From Verrucomicrobiota bacterium JB024 (GTDB taxonomy: Bacteria; Verrucomicrobiota; Verrucomicrobiia; Opitutales; Cerasicoccaceae), in contig JAUTCS010000088.1 of assembly GCA_030673825.1 (NCBI GenBank), positions 62,001-126,000 of the forward strand: DNA of 64,000 bases, read 5' to 3'. The notes beneath the pieces are model-generated. The model was given only the letters and a program-made list of their open reading frames with translations, ran no database searches and had not been told where the DNA came from. Positions 28,976-37,790 of the stretch are shown in pieces (the stretch's first letter is position 1; every line of letters starts with the position of its first letter). The position numbers were made by a program, and so were the translations under genes.

Positions 28976-29524
28976 TTAGTCGTCCTTGCGATGGCCGTTG
29001 CCATCCAGTCCTTTCAGGTGCTCGACTTGGGAAAGATCTGCGGAGATGGAATAAGCCCGACCAAAACCAAGCACGAGGCGACCGTCCTCAGGTTTGAGGC
29101 GAAAGAGATGGAAGTCCGCCATTCCCTTGAGGTGCTCAACGACCCGTCCGAATTTCTCCTCGAAGCGCCCGAGGATATCTTCCCAGTCCGGGCTACCGCG
29201 CTCGACTTCGACGGCCTGTGCCTTGAAGGAGATGCGCTTGCGGGCGAATAGCTGCCCTGCGGCGGACTCATCCTCGATCACCATGAAGGAAGCTTTCCCA
29301 TTGTCGAGCAGGTTGCCCGTGTGGCCAGCGATCTCACTAACGTAGATATAGAAGTTGCGCTCGTCATCGAGCACGGCGGGCGAGTAGCTGGCGGTGGGAG
29401 CGCCCTGCGCGTCCACGGTGGCAAGCTGCACACTCTGAAACGAGCCGATCAGTTGCTCATACTGATCTTGAATCTTGCCCAGGTCGCTGGTTGGAGAGGA
29501 AGGGGATGTTTCGGTTTTTGTCAT
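28976..29524 (-). CDS. HugZ-like pyridoxamine 5'-phosphate oxidase-fold protein
   Basis: A 182-residue split-barrel flavin/heme-binding-type protein. SVQLATVDAQGAPTASYSPAV, FYIYVSEIAGHTGNLLDN and ASFMVIEDE fit the HugZ/HutZ branch, and LVLGFGRAYSI matches its C-terminal GFGRAY motif. HugZ proteins bind and may degrade heme. No heme transporter genes are adjacent, so the physiological job here is unsure. It lies 60 bases upstream of the end of the NnrS-like gene on the same strand, so they may share a transcript. Confidence 0.85.
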   Translation of the reverse strand: MTKTETSPSSPTSDLGKIQDQYEQLIGSFQSVQLATVDAQGAPTASYSPAVLDDERNFYIYVSEIAGHTGNLLDNGKASFMVIEDESAAGQLFARKRISFKAQAVEVERGSPDWEDILGRFEEKFGRVVEHLKGMADFHLFRLKPEDGRLVLGFGRAYSISADLSQVEHLKGLDGNGHRKDD

Positions 29525-29586
29525 ATTATTTGGATACGTCTATTTATTTTAAAGAATAGTTGCAGAGAGATGCCTGCAGGCGCAGG

Positions 29587-31398
29587 TCAATGCTCGGAGC
29601 AGCAATCAGAACACTCACGATGCTCGGCTGCCCGGTTCAGTGCCTTGAGAAAAGTTTCCGGATCGACGCCCTTCATCCGGCAGCCTTGGCGGATCGACAC
29701 CTGGCGAGCGACGGTGCGGCGGAGCACGGGCCGCTTAACCAACCCGAAGCCGTGAGCGACGAAGACCTCCTCCAGTTCAGGGAACCAGCTCAGCGCGGCG
29801 GCCACTTTGTCATCCGGGCCGATGCGCTCAGGGGCGGGTCCCCAATCCGGCTCCGCCGTTTGGCGGTAGCGGCCCCGTCCGAGCATGACTCGGACAAGGT
29901 GCCCGGCCCAGATGGCCAGGCCAGTCCACTCCAGCATGCCGCTGAAGCCGATGACCTTAAAAAAGGCCGGGTCCCAGTCAGTCCCGATCTGCGCGACCAC
30001 CCGGAAGAGGCAGCCGAGGTTGATCAGGATAAAGGGCCAGTACAAGCGCGGCAGTTTTTCCGGCTCAATACCGCAGAGCGTGGGCACGACCTTGGCAGCC
30101 ATGCCGACGATGGTCAGCGAGATGAAGCCCACCGTGATAGCGTGCCGGATCGCCCCATAGTAGGCATGGCTGAACTCGATCCCGCTCACCACCCGGTACA
30201 CGGGTAAGAAGAGCAGCATGGCAAAGGAAATGAACAGCCACAAAAACGCTACCCGGACGAACTTCGCGCTGCGCTCGGACCCGACCGGCAGCGGACGCCA
30301 CAGGCGCCAAGGCAGCACAATCAGCCCGGCTCCAATCGGGAGCATCAACCACGGCAGCAGGAGAGCCGCTGCCAGGGCGTGGTTACCCGTCAATCGGTAG
30401 GCCAGAAACAGCCCCATTTCCAGCCCGAGCGCGGTCAGCAGGATTCCCAGCGCGGCCCAGCTCCGGCGCGCGGGGATCTCGGGCAGCCCGAAAATAGCGG
30501 GAAACATGCGCAGGCCCACCCCAAAGATCATGAGCATGGCCACGCCCTGCACCTGCAAATCGCGTAAGGGAGCCTGAAAAGTCGCAATCTGCGCCAGCAG
30601 GTCCGGGCGGTTGTCCGCCCGCAGGAGCTGATCGATGTGCCAGGTGCCGTAAACCGCCTGCGCCACAAAGCAGGCCAGCGCCGCGAAGATGAAGCCGACG
30701 TAGGGCTTGAACGACTCCTCACTGCGACGGAACACGCACAGCATTTGCGCGCCGAAGGCGCTGACCGCGAGAATCTCCAGCACACCGCCCGCCTGATGGA
30801 CGGGCAGCGCCCAACCCGAATCCGCAAACATCATGGCGGTGCTGCGCATCGTGATTCCCGCGAGTGTGGCCAGCCAGGCGACCACGGCCAGCCGAGGTGC
30901 GGGCAGCTCCACCTGCCACATCCGGGGGAAAGCCTGGTAGGCGAAGCCCATGATGAACAGTCCGACCCAGCCCATGATCTGCGCGTGCCCGTGGGCGTTG
31001 ACCTCGTGCACGGAGACACCGGTGAAGGAGCCGCCGAGGCCGATCTTCCACAGCAGGAGCACGCCCCAGGCCGCACCCGCCGTCAGCACCACCGTCATGG
31101 CCGCGAGGAAAAAAGGCCGGTAAATGGCATCAGCCAGGCGCGGAGCGGCGTCGGCGCGTAGTTGTTCGCGCGCCTCGCGGCGGGCCTGCTGGTTGTCCGC
31201 CAACCGCCGGATTTGCGCGATCAGTTCATCCAGCGCCACGCCGTGGGCGGAAGCGAAGAACCCGAGCGACTCTGCCGGGCCATGCGCGCCGCCACAGCCG
31301 CGTAGGCCATAGCGATTAAAAACGGTCCGGGCCTCCGGCAGCGCACGGAACAGCTCGGGCAGCGAGGTTTCGCTGTTAATGGAGTTGAGGGCGTTCAT
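29587..31398 (-). CDS. NnrS-like membrane protein with Ric-type N- and C-terminal domains
   Basis: A 603-residue protein with about twelve hydrophobic helices (residues about 95-525). Histidine-containing helices such as SVHEVNAHGHAQIMGWVG and HAYYGAIRHAITVGFISL match NnrS proteins, heme/copper membrane proteins of nitric oxide metabolism. The first 65 residues (TVFNRYGLRGCGG, then GVALDELIAQIRRL) resemble the ScdA_N domain of Ric; the last 60 (FPELEEVFVAHGFGLV to DPETFLKALN) resemble DUF1858 of the same superfamily. The tail ends HRECSDCCSEH. It is divergent, after the Rrf2 gene, from the NO reductase. Role: probably NO stress tolerance; mechanism unknown. Confidence 0.82.
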   Translation of the reverse strand: MNALNSINSETSLPELFRALPEARTVFNRYGLRGCGGAHGPAESLGFFASAHGVALDELIAQIRRLADNQQARREAREQLRADAAPRLADAIYRPFFLAAMTVVLTAGAAWGVLLLWKIGLGGSFTGVSVHEVNAHGHAQIMGWVGLFIMGFAYQAFPRMWQVELPAPRLAVVAWLATLAGITMRSTAMMFADSGWALPVHQAGGVLEILAVSAFGAQMLCVFRRSEESFKPYVGFIFAALACFVAQAVYGTWHIDQLLRADNRPDLLAQIATFQAPLRDLQVQGVAMLMIFGVGLRMFPAIFGLPEIPARRSWAALGILLTALGLEMGLFLAYRLTGNHALAAALLLPWLMLPIGAGLIVLPWRLWRPLPVGSERSAKFVRVAFLWLFISFAMLLFLPVYRVVSGIEFSHAYYGAIRHAITVGFISLTIVGMAAKVVPTLCGIEPEKLPRLYWPFILINLGCLFRVVAQIGTDWDPAFFKVIGFSGMLEWTGLAIWAGHLVRVMLGRGRYRQTAEPDWGPAPERIGPDDKVAAALSWFPELEEVFVAHGFGLVKRPVLRRTVARQVSIRQGCRMKGVDPETFLKALNRAAEHRECSDCCSEH

Positions 31399-31455
31399 TG
31401 GAGCTCAAGGAATAAGAAGGTTGGAAGGGTAAAGCCGTCGCGCCGCTCCTCACCC

Positions 31456-31905
31456 CTATGCCTGACTATCGACGGTGAGCGCGTCGCACAGGGGGCGTGA
31501 GGGGCTCTTTTCCGCTAAGAGGTCCGCGATGGTGGACGCGCCGAAGCTCTCCTCGATCGCGGCCATGGCATCGTCAATGCGCTTATGCATCGGGCACAGG
31601 CAGGTGCCGTGCGAAGCCAGCCCGAGCGGGCAGGTACGGATGCGCTGGATGGGGTCAACCGCGTTGATCACCTCCAGCACGGAAATCCCCTCCGGGTCGC
31701 GGATCAGGGTAAAACCGCCGTTGCTGCCGCGCTGGGCCGAGAGCACCCCGGCCTTGGCCAGGCTTTGCAGGGCCTTGATCAAATAACCGGGAGCGGCACG
31801 GGTGCCGTCGGCGATTTCCCGCAGCTTAAAAGTTTCGCGCGGCTGCTGGGCCAGCCAGACGACGGCCCGCAGGGCGTATTCGGAAGCGTCGGAGAGTAAT
31901 TTCAT
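31456..31905 (-). CDS. Rrf2 family regulator (NsrR-like)
   Basis: A 149-residue regulator with a winged helix-turn-helix (YALRAVVWLAQQP, APGYLIKALQSLAKAGVL, RGSNGGFTLIRDP) and three cysteines in RTCPLGLASHGTCLCPMHK that fit the [2Fe-2S] or [4Fe-4S] site of Rrf2 proteins. NsrR members lose or nitrosylate the cluster on contact with NO and release their targets. Position between the nnrS-like gene and the divergent NO reductase gene makes it the likely NO sensor of this block. It has no obvious ribosome site; the ATG at 31905 is the natural start. Confidence 0.9.
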   Translation of the reverse strand: MKLLSDASEYALRAVVWLAQQPRETFKLREIADGTRAAPGYLIKALQSLAKAGVLSAQRGSNGGFTLIRDPEGISVLEVINAVDPIQRIRTCPLGLASHGTCLCPMHKRIDDAMAAIEESFGASTIADLLAEKSPSRPLCDALTVDSQA

Positions 31906-31925
31906 GAGCTTGTGCGGAAAATTTA

Positions 31926-31946
31926 TTGACGAGACCGTATCTCAAG
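31926..31946. promoter_or_regulatory. Imperfect inverted repeat, possible Rrf2 operator
   Basis: TTGACGAGA-CCGTA-TCTCAAG is a partial inverted repeat (GAGA/TCTC inner arms, TTGA/TCAA outer) in the 108-base space between the divergent Rrf2 and NO reductase genes. A direct repeat GCTTTAAT GCTTTAAT lies 20-30 bases further. Location is suggestive only. Confidence 0.22.
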
Positions 31947-32013
31947 TCCACAAAGAAGTAAAGAAAGCTTTAATGCTTTAATACTTTTTTAAGAAATAAA
32001 ACCTCCCTTCGCT

Positions 32014-34383
32014 ATGAAAAAGAATTCCTATTTAAAGCTCTGGCTGGTCTTTGCCGCCGTGGTCATTGCCTCGTTTGCGGTGCTCGGCTACTATGGCACG
32101 GAGATCTACCGTAAAGCCCCGCCTTATCCGGATAAAGTCGCCACACCGGATGGGACAGTCATCACCACCGGCGAGCAGATTCTCAAGGGACAGGCCGTCT
32201 GGCAGTCCATCGGCGGCCAGCAGCTCGGCAGCGTCTGGGGGCATGGCTCCTATGTGGCCCCGGACTGGTCGGCGGACTGGCTGCACCGGGAGATTCTCTA
32301 TACCGCCGAGCAGCTTTCCCAACGTAGCTACGGCAAACCCTTCGCCCAGCTCACGGGCGGTGAGCGTGCCGAAGTCGAGCAGGCGGTGAAGGACGAATAC
32401 CGCACCAACACCTACGAGGCGGCCACCGACACGCTGACCGTTTCCACTGATCGCGGTGCGGCCATCGACGCCATGAACCGCTACTACGCGGCCATTTTTG
32501 GCGATGCCGAGAGCTTTGACGCGGACCTGCAATTTCTGGCCGACGGTGGCATGAGCCCGCCCGAGCTGCGCGACGCCTACGCCATCCCCGCCCACACGGT
32601 CAAGGACGCCGAGCGCCAGGCCGCGATGAACAGCTTTTTCTTCTGGGCCGCCTGGGCCTGCGGCACGGAGCGCCCGACAGACGGCGTAGCGACGGTCAAG
32701 GACGCCGACCTCATCACCTATACGAACAACTGGCCGCCCGAGCCGCTCATTAAGAACCAGCCCTCGGGGTCCGTCGTGGTGTGGTCGGTGCTGAGCTTTG
32801 TTTTCCTGCTGGCCGGAGTCGGCGCGCTGGCCTGGTATTATGCCGTGGCCAAACACCGGGAGGAGCCAAACAGTGAATTACCGGGAAGCGACCCACTTCT
32901 GGCCCTGAGCCCCACCCCCAGCATGCGGGCGACCCTCAAGTACTTCTGGATCGTGGCCGCGCTGATCGTCGTCCAAGTGATCCTGGGGGCCATCACCGCG
33001 CACTACGGCGTCGAGGGTGAAGGTTTTTACGGCTTTCCGCTGGCCGAGTGGCTGCCCTACTCGGTGACGCGCACCTGGCACACCCAGTTGGGCATCTTCT
33101 GGATCGCAACCGCCTGGCTGGCGACGGGGCTTTACATGGCCCCGGCGGTCTCCGGCTACGAACCAAAGTTCCAGCGCACCGGGGTTAACCTGCTCTTTGT
33201 CAGCCTGCTCATCATCGTGCTGGGCACGCTGTTTGGCACCTGGTACTCGACCCGCCAGGAAATGGGCCTGACGGCCAGCTACTGGTTCGGCCATCAGGGG
33301 CTGGAGTACGTGGACCTGGGCCGCTTCTGGCAGTGGTTCCTTTTCGTGGGGCTGTTTCTGTGGCTCGGGTTGATGACCCGCGCCATGTGGCCGGCCTTCC
33401 GCCAGCCCGGCGAGCACAAGAACCTGCTCGCGCTCTTTCTCATCAGCTCGCTTGCCATCGCCGGGTTCTACGGCGCGGGCCTGATGTACGGTCAGGGCAG
33501 TCACTACGCCATGATCGAGTACTGGCGCTGGTGGGTCGTGCACCTGTGGGTCGAGGGCTTCTTTGAAGTATTCGCCACCGTCGTGATCGCATTCCTCTTT
33601 ACCCGCATGGGCCTGCTAAGAACCGGCCTGGCCACTGCCGCCGTGCTCTTCAGTTGCAGCATTTTCCTCTTCGGCGGGATCATCGGCACTTTCCATCACC
33701 TGTATTTCACCGGCACGCCGACCGCCGTGCTCGCGCTGGGGGCGGTCTTCAGCGCGATGGAGGTCGTGCCGCTGGTGCTGATCGGCTTCGAGGCCTACGA
33801 AAACCTCACCCTCTCCCGCGCCAAGCGCTGGGTCTCGGCCTACCGCTGGCCCATTTACTTCTTCGTTGCCGTGGCCTTCTGGAACCTGGTGGGCGCGGGA
33901 CTGTTCGGCTTCCTTATCAATCCGCCCATCGCCCTGTACTACATGCAGGGACTCAACACCACACCCGTGCACGGCCATACCGCGCTCTTCGGGGTTTACG
34001 GCATGCTCGGCATCGGCCTGACGCTCTTCTGCCTGAAAGGGCTGACGCAGCACAAGCAATGGAAGACCGGCACGCTCAAATTCGCCTTCTGGACGCTCAA
34101 CTGGGGGCTGGCCCTGATGGTGCTGATCAGCGTCCTGCCGGTCGGGCTGCTCCAGACCGTGGCCAGCGTGGACCACGGCATGTGGTACGCCCGCTCGGCC
34201 GAGTTCCTCCAGGGGCCGGGCATGGACACGCTGCGCTGGTTGCGTGTGATCGGCGACACCATCTTCGCTGTCGGCATTCTGGCGCTGGGCTGGTTCATCG
34301 CCGGGCTTCACTTCGGCTGGTCGGTCCGCCGAGAGGACGACCCTGCCTTTGCCGACGAAGTTTCCCCAACCTCCGGTCACTGA
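32014..34383 (+). CDS. norZ: Quinol-dependent nitric oxide reductase (qNOR)
   Basis: A 789-residue fused NO reductase. The N-terminal helix is followed by a periplasmic cytochrome-c-like domain without a heme motif (QAVWQSIGGQQLGSVWGHGSY), which marks the quinol form; then about twelve helices carry the heme/FeB histidines, for example TRTWHTQLGIFWIATAWL, HLWVEGFFEVFATV and GTFHHLYFTGTP. It reduces two NO to N2O using quinol at the inner membrane. It is the first of a two-gene run with ric, divergent from the Rrf2 regulator. No other denitrification genes are in the window, so detoxification is likelier than respiration. Confidence 0.95.
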   Translation: MKKNSYLKLWLVFAAVVIASFAVLGYYGTEIYRKAPPYPDKVATPDGTVITTGEQILKGQAVWQSIGGQQLGSVWGHGSYVAPDWSADWLHREILYTAEQLSQRSYGKPFAQLTGGERAEVEQAVKDEYRTNTYEAATDTLTVSTDRGAAIDAMNRYYAAIFGDAESFDADLQFLADGGMSPPELRDAYAIPAHTVKDAERQAAMNSFFFWAAWACGTERPTDGVATVKDADLITYTNNWPPEPLIKNQPSGSVVVWSVLSFVFLLAGVGALAWYYAVAKHREEPNSELPGSDPLLALSPTPSMRATLKYFWIVAALIVVQVILGAITAHYGVEGEGFYGFPLAEWLPYSVTRTWHTQLGIFWIATAWLATGLYMAPAVSGYEPKFQRTGVNLLFVSLLIIVLGTLFGTWYSTRQEMGLTASYWFGHQGLEYVDLGRFWQWFLFVGLFLWLGLMTRAMWPAFRQPGEHKNLLALFLISSLAIAGFYGAGLMYGQGSHYAMIEYWRWWVVHLWVEGFFEVFATVVIAFLFTRMGLLRTGLATAAVLFSCSIFLFGGIIGTFHHLYFTGTPTAVLALGAVFSAMEVVPLVLIGFEAYENLTLSRAKRWVSAYRWPIYFFVAVAFWNLVGAGLFGFLINPPIALYYMQGLNTTPVHGHTALFGVYGMLGIGLTLFCLKGLTQHKQWKTGTLKFAFWTLNWGLALMVLISVLPVGLLQTVASVDHGMWYARSAEFLQGPGMDTLRWLRVIGDTIFAVGILALGWFIAGLHFGWSVRREDDPAFADEVSPTSGH

Positions 34384-34428
34384 CCCTCCTTCACCTTCAA
34401 AAACTTCACACTCAACCCAAGTAAAACC

Positions 34429-35154
34429 ATGACCAACCTTAACGTCCAAACCACCGTCGGCGAACTCGTGCGGGAGCGTCCCGCCCGCTCGCGCGTCTTC
34501 GAACAACACCGCATCGACTACTGCTGCGGCGGCAAGCGCCCCTTGGCCGAAGTCTGCGCCGAGCGCGGTCTCGACCTCGACAAAATCCTGAGCGAGCTTC
34601 AGGCCTCGGATCAGGCGGACACGCGCCTCGTGGACGCTGATGCCATGGGACTGGCCGAACTGGCCGATCACATCGTGGCCACCCATCACGCCTACCTGCG
34701 CGAGGAAATGCCACGTCTCGATTTCATGACGCGCAAGGTGGCCGCCGTCCATGGCGACACCGAACCGCGCCTGCGCCAGATACGCGAGGTGTACGTCGCC
34801 TTTCAGGAGGAGCTGACCGCCCACATGATGAAGGAGGAACAAATCCTCTTCCCCATGATCCGCGAGATTGAAACAGCCACCGCCGCGCCGCAGTTCCACT
34901 GCGGCTCGCTCGCCAACCCCATCGCGCAGATGGAGAGCGAGCACGACAGCGCAGGCGATGCCCTGGCGCAGTTCCGCTCGCTGACCGACGATTACACCCC
35001 GCCGGAGTGGGCCTGCAACACCTTCCGCGCCCTCTATGACGCGCTGGCCAACCTGGAGCAGAACATGCACCAGCACGTCCACAAGGAAAACAACGTCCTC
35101 TTCCCCAAAGCCCTCCGGCGCGAAGCCGAACTGACCAGCAGCACACTGGCATAA
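34429..35154 (+). CDS. ric: Iron-sulfur cluster repair di-iron protein (Ric/YtfE/ScdA)
   Basis: A 241-residue protein with the N-terminal ScdA_N domain (VGELVRERPARSRVFEQHRI, then YCCGGKRPL with the paired cysteines) and a hemerythrin-like four-helix bundle with di-iron ligands in ADHIVATHHAYL, HMMKEEQILFP, MESEHDSAG and HQHVHKENNVLFP. It helps restore iron-sulfur clusters damaged by NO or peroxide. It follows norZ by 45 bases and ends at a likely terminator. Confidence 0.95.
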   Translation: MTNLNVQTTVGELVRERPARSRVFEQHRIDYCCGGKRPLAEVCAERGLDLDKILSELQASDQADTRLVDADAMGLAELADHIVATHHAYLREEMPRLDFMTRKVAAVHGDTEPRLRQIREVYVAFQEELTAHMMKEEQILFPMIREIETATAAPQFHCGSLANPIAQMESEHDSAGDALAQFRSLTDDYTPPEWACNTFRALYDALANLEQNMHQHVHKENNVLFPKALRREAELTSSTLA

Positions 35155-35190
35155 ACGGCGCGCCGTCCTCATGCTTGAGCGCGTGGGGGC

Positions 35191-35220
35191 GGCGCATCGC
35201 TCCAGGCGCGATGGCCTTTT
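35191..35220 (+). terminator. Rho-independent terminator after ric
   Basis: GGCGCATCGC pairs with GCGATGGCC (one bulge) and is followed by TTTT. It begins 36 bases after the ric stop and lies just before the end of the convergent DUF488 gene. Confidence 0.55.
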
Positions 35221-35232
35221 ACCGATCAGCCG

Positions 35233-35622
35233 TCAGCCTTGCCGGACGTTCTCCAGGTAGTGCTTCAGCGCATACGCGTTGTTATGCTCGTGATCCTTGG
35301 CCCCGAAAAGCAACGTCACCCGTTGAGCCTTTGCCCACTCACGAATCTGACCGACAGCGAGGGCAGCTTCTTTTGAATGTTTGATTTCCGCGTAATAGCG
35401 CTTTCTAAACTCATCCCACCGAGCCGCATCGTGACCGAACCACTGGCGGAGTTCCTTGCTTGGAGCGACCTGCTTCAACCAGTGATCGAGCTTGGCCTCT
35501 TCCTTGCTCACGCCACGAGGCCAGATGCGATCCACCAGGATACGCACGCCATCCGCATTGGAGGGCTTCTCATACACGCGCTTGAGGACGATATCCAAAG
35601 TGCTTTTCCTTTTCCCTGACAA
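35233..35622 (-). CDS. DUF488 family protein (YeaO-like)
   Basis: A 129-residue protein with the DUF488 pattern: ILVDRIWPRGVSKEEAKLDHWL, LRQWFGHD, FRKRYYAEI and a final VTLLFGAKDHEHNNA. It is a small cytosolic protein of unknown function found widely in bacteria. It is convergent with ric and divergent from the PLP enzyme gene; there is no context for a role. Confidence 0.92.
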   Translation of the reverse strand: MSGKRKSTLDIVLKRVYEKPSNADGVRILVDRIWPRGVSKEEAKLDHWLKQVAPSKELRQWFGHDAARWDEFRKRYYAEIKHSKEAALAVGQIREWAKAQRVTLLFGAKDHEHNNAYALKHYLENVRQG

Positions 35623-35699
35623 AGATAAGATCTCTGCCTATATTAACGTGCCCAACCGGAAAATTCAACGCATTCGGCCACTAAACCCCAGACACCCCA

Positions 35700-36851
35700 A
35701 TGGCATCGACCAAGTACCTATCGCCCGGCCTCTCCACCCGCTGCGTCCATGCAGGCACTTTGCCCGATGCCTGCGCCGGAGGCGTCAACTCTCCGCTTTA
35801 CACCTCCACCGCCTATGCCTACCCCGGCCCGGCGAATGAGAATATCTATCAGCGTTATTTTAATACGCCGAACCAACAAGCGGTCGCCGACAAGCTGGCG
35901 GCACTGGAAGGCGCCGAAGCCGGACTAGTGTTTTCCTCCGGGATGGCTGCGATTTCCACGCTGCTGCTGACCTTTCTTCAGCCGGGCGACCATGCCGTTT
36001 TCATGAAGGGTCTCTACGGCGGCACCCATGCCCTGATCCAGGACTTCCTCGCCCGTCAGCAGGTTCGTATCAGTTGGGCGGATACACCGGATGCATTTGC
36101 CAGGGAACTTAAGAAAAACACGAAGCTGCTCTATATCGAGTCTCCCTCCAACCCGCTGCTGCGCTGCGTGGACATCGCCGCCGTCGCCCGGCTGGCCCGC
36201 GAAAGAGGGATTTTGTCCGTGATCGACAACACCTTTGCCACGCCGATCAACCAGCAGCCATTCAAGCTCGGCATCGACCTCTGCCTCCATAGCGCGACCA
36301 AATACCTGAACGGACACAGCGATCTCAACGCGGGCATCGTTGTGGCCTCGGACAAACACATCCGGCGCCTGCGCGCCTGCGCGACCAACCTCGGTGGCAT
36401 GCTCGATGCGGAGGTCTGCGCCCGTCTGGAGCGTGGGCTGAAGACGCTGGCCATCCGGGTCGAGCGTCACAATGCGAACGCGCTTCACCTCGCCCGCCAC
36501 CTGGCGTCGTTACCCGCCGTTTCGCGCGTTTATTACCCCGGTCTGGAGTCGAGCCCGGACCACGCCATCGCCTCCGCGCAGATGGCCGGATTTGGCGGCA
36601 TGCTTGGCGTGGAACTGGCCGAGGCCGCGCGCGTACCACAGGTTCTGCTCAGACTCCGTATCGCCAAACCGGCGCTGAGCCTGGGAGGGGTGGAGACACT
36701 GGTATGCGTGCCCGCCCATACGTCTCACTGCAATCTGTCTCCCCAACAGCGCGAGCAGGTCGGCATCTCCGACGGGCTGATCCGAATTTCCGTCGGCATT
36801 GAAGACAGCGACGACCTGCTGGAAGATTTTGATCAGGCAATCGGAAGCTGA
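35700..36851 (+). CDS. Cys/Met metabolism PLP-dependent enzyme (cystathionine synthase/lyase type)
   Basis: A 383-residue fold type I PLP enzyme. SSGMAAISTLLLTFLQPGD binds the cofactor phosphate, SVIDNTFATPINQQPF carries the PLP-ring aspartate, and the internal aldimine lysine is K201 in HSATKYLNGHSD. The end SLGGVETLVCVPAHTSH and ISDGLIRISVGIED is typical. The family covers cystathionine gamma-synthase, beta/gamma-lyases, methionine gamma-lyase and sulfhydrylases, which the motifs do not separate. The sulfite reductase gene nearby makes a role in sulfur amino acid synthesis plausible. Confidence 0.92.
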   Translation: MASTKYLSPGLSTRCVHAGTLPDACAGGVNSPLYTSTAYAYPGPANENIYQRYFNTPNQQAVADKLAALEGAEAGLVFSSGMAAISTLLLTFLQPGDHAVFMKGLYGGTHALIQDFLARQQVRISWADTPDAFARELKKNTKLLYIESPSNPLLRCVDIAAVARLARERGILSVIDNTFATPINQQPFKLGIDLCLHSATKYLNGHSDLNAGIVVASDKHIRRLRACATNLGGMLDAEVCARLERGLKTLAIRVERHNANALHLARHLASLPAVSRVYYPGLESSPDHAIASAQMAGFGGMLGVELAEAARVPQVLLRLRIAKPALSLGGVETLVCVPAHTSHCNLSPQQREQVGISDGLIRISVGIEDSDDLLEDFDQAIGS

Positions 36852-36889
36852 CGGATTCTTTTGGACTGGCCCATTCTTTTGCTTGAAAA

Positions 36890-36906
36890 GCATCGCTATA
36901 CGATGC
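36890..36906. promoter_or_regulatory. GCATCG-N5-CGATGC palindrome upstream of HPP gene
   Basis: GCATCG, spacer CTATA, CGATGC; outward AAA and TTT also pair across one mismatch. The core ATCG-N5-CGAT and spacing equal those at 39532 and 40546. It lies 44 bases before the preferred HPP start, and overlaps an alternative ATG at 36903. Likely site of a shared regulator, possibly the MarR protein at 40035. Confidence 0.5.
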
Positions 36907-36950
36907 ATTTTCGGCGCCTTTTTCCTCCCCTTGAAGGGAAAAGCGAGCAT

Positions 36951-37781
36951 ATGCATCAATTTATAAAATGGATCGGGATTGAACTGGACGTAGCCAGTCA
37001 GCGTGAAAAGTTTGTTTCACTGCTGGGTGGCGTGGCCGCGATCTGCGCGTTAATCTACATCGTCCACGATCTTTGCGAACTGCCGCTTGGGACCGGGCTC
37101 ATCGCTTCCATGGGGGCGTCCGCCGTGTTGCTGTTCGCCGTCCCCCACGGTCAGCTCTCCCAGCCATGGCCCGTCATAGCCGGGCATACCGTGTCCGCGC
37201 TCATCGGGGTTACATGCGCTCAATTTTTACCGGGGCCGACACTGGCGGCAGGGTGTGCGGTCGGCTTGTCCATCTGGGTGATGCACCAGATGAAATGCAT
37301 CCATCCTCCCGGCGGGGCCACGGCCCTGGTCGCTGTGCTGGGTGGAGAGGCCGTCCACAGCCTCGGTTATCAGTTTGTGCTGGCTCCGGTCATGGCGAAT
37401 GCGGTGATCATGGTCATACTGGCCGTTGCCTTCAACTATGGCTTTAAATGGCGACGTTATCCCGTCGGGCTAAGCGCGTCGCAGGAACCTGTTTCCTCAG
37501 GGGAAAACAACAGCAGCCTGAGCCATGAGCAAATCCTGCATGCTCTGCGTGAACTGGACCTCTTTGTCGATGTGGCCGAGGAAGATCTGGTCAAATTGAT
37601 TCAGGTCGTCAATACGGGTGATCCGCAACTGGCCAGGTCAAACCCGGCCCTTGGCAAGACAGGGACTGGAAACTCGGCAGTTAAGCAAGATACTGAAACA
37701 GTCGGCGATAGGCAAGATACGCAAACGAGCACAGTCTCAGAACGTGAAATACGGGACCCGTTCCCCGTTCAAATGAGATGA
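36951..37781 (+). CDS. HPP family membrane protein
   Basis: A 276-residue protein with four to five hydrophobic helices and the defining segment MKCIHPPGGATALVAVLGG (about residues 115-133). HPP proteins are integral membrane proteins; some cyanobacterial and plant members transport nitrite. After the membrane part comes a hydrophilic tail of about 95 residues with HEQILHALRELDLFVDVAEEDL, then low-complexity polar sequence. ATG at 36951 follows GAAGGGAA with 10 bases between; ATG 36903 and TTG 36861 are in frame upstream. An operator-like palindrome precedes it. Confidence 0.85.
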   Translation: MHQFIKWIGIELDVASQREKFVSLLGGVAAICALIYIVHDLCELPLGTGLIASMGASAVLLFAVPHGQLSQPWPVIAGHTVSALIGVTCAQFLPGPTLAAGCAVGLSIWVMHQMKCIHPPGGATALVAVLGGEAVHSLGYQFVLAPVMANAVIMVILAVAFNYGFKWRRYPVGLSASQEPVSSGENNSSLSHEQILHALRELDLFVDVAEEDLVKLIQVVNTGDPQLARSNPALGKTGTGNSAVKQDTETVGDRQDTQTSTVSEREIRDPFPVQMR

Positions 37782-37790
37782 ATCCCCCCG

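Noticed and set aside
31906-32013. FNR/NnrR-type box (TTGAT-N4-ATCAA) before the NO reductase gene
   Set aside because: No such sequence occurs; only a weak inverted repeat is present.
33616-35172. Long minus-strand frame opposite norZ and ric
   Set aside because: Both true genes on the other strand have full motifs; this frame is a shadow.
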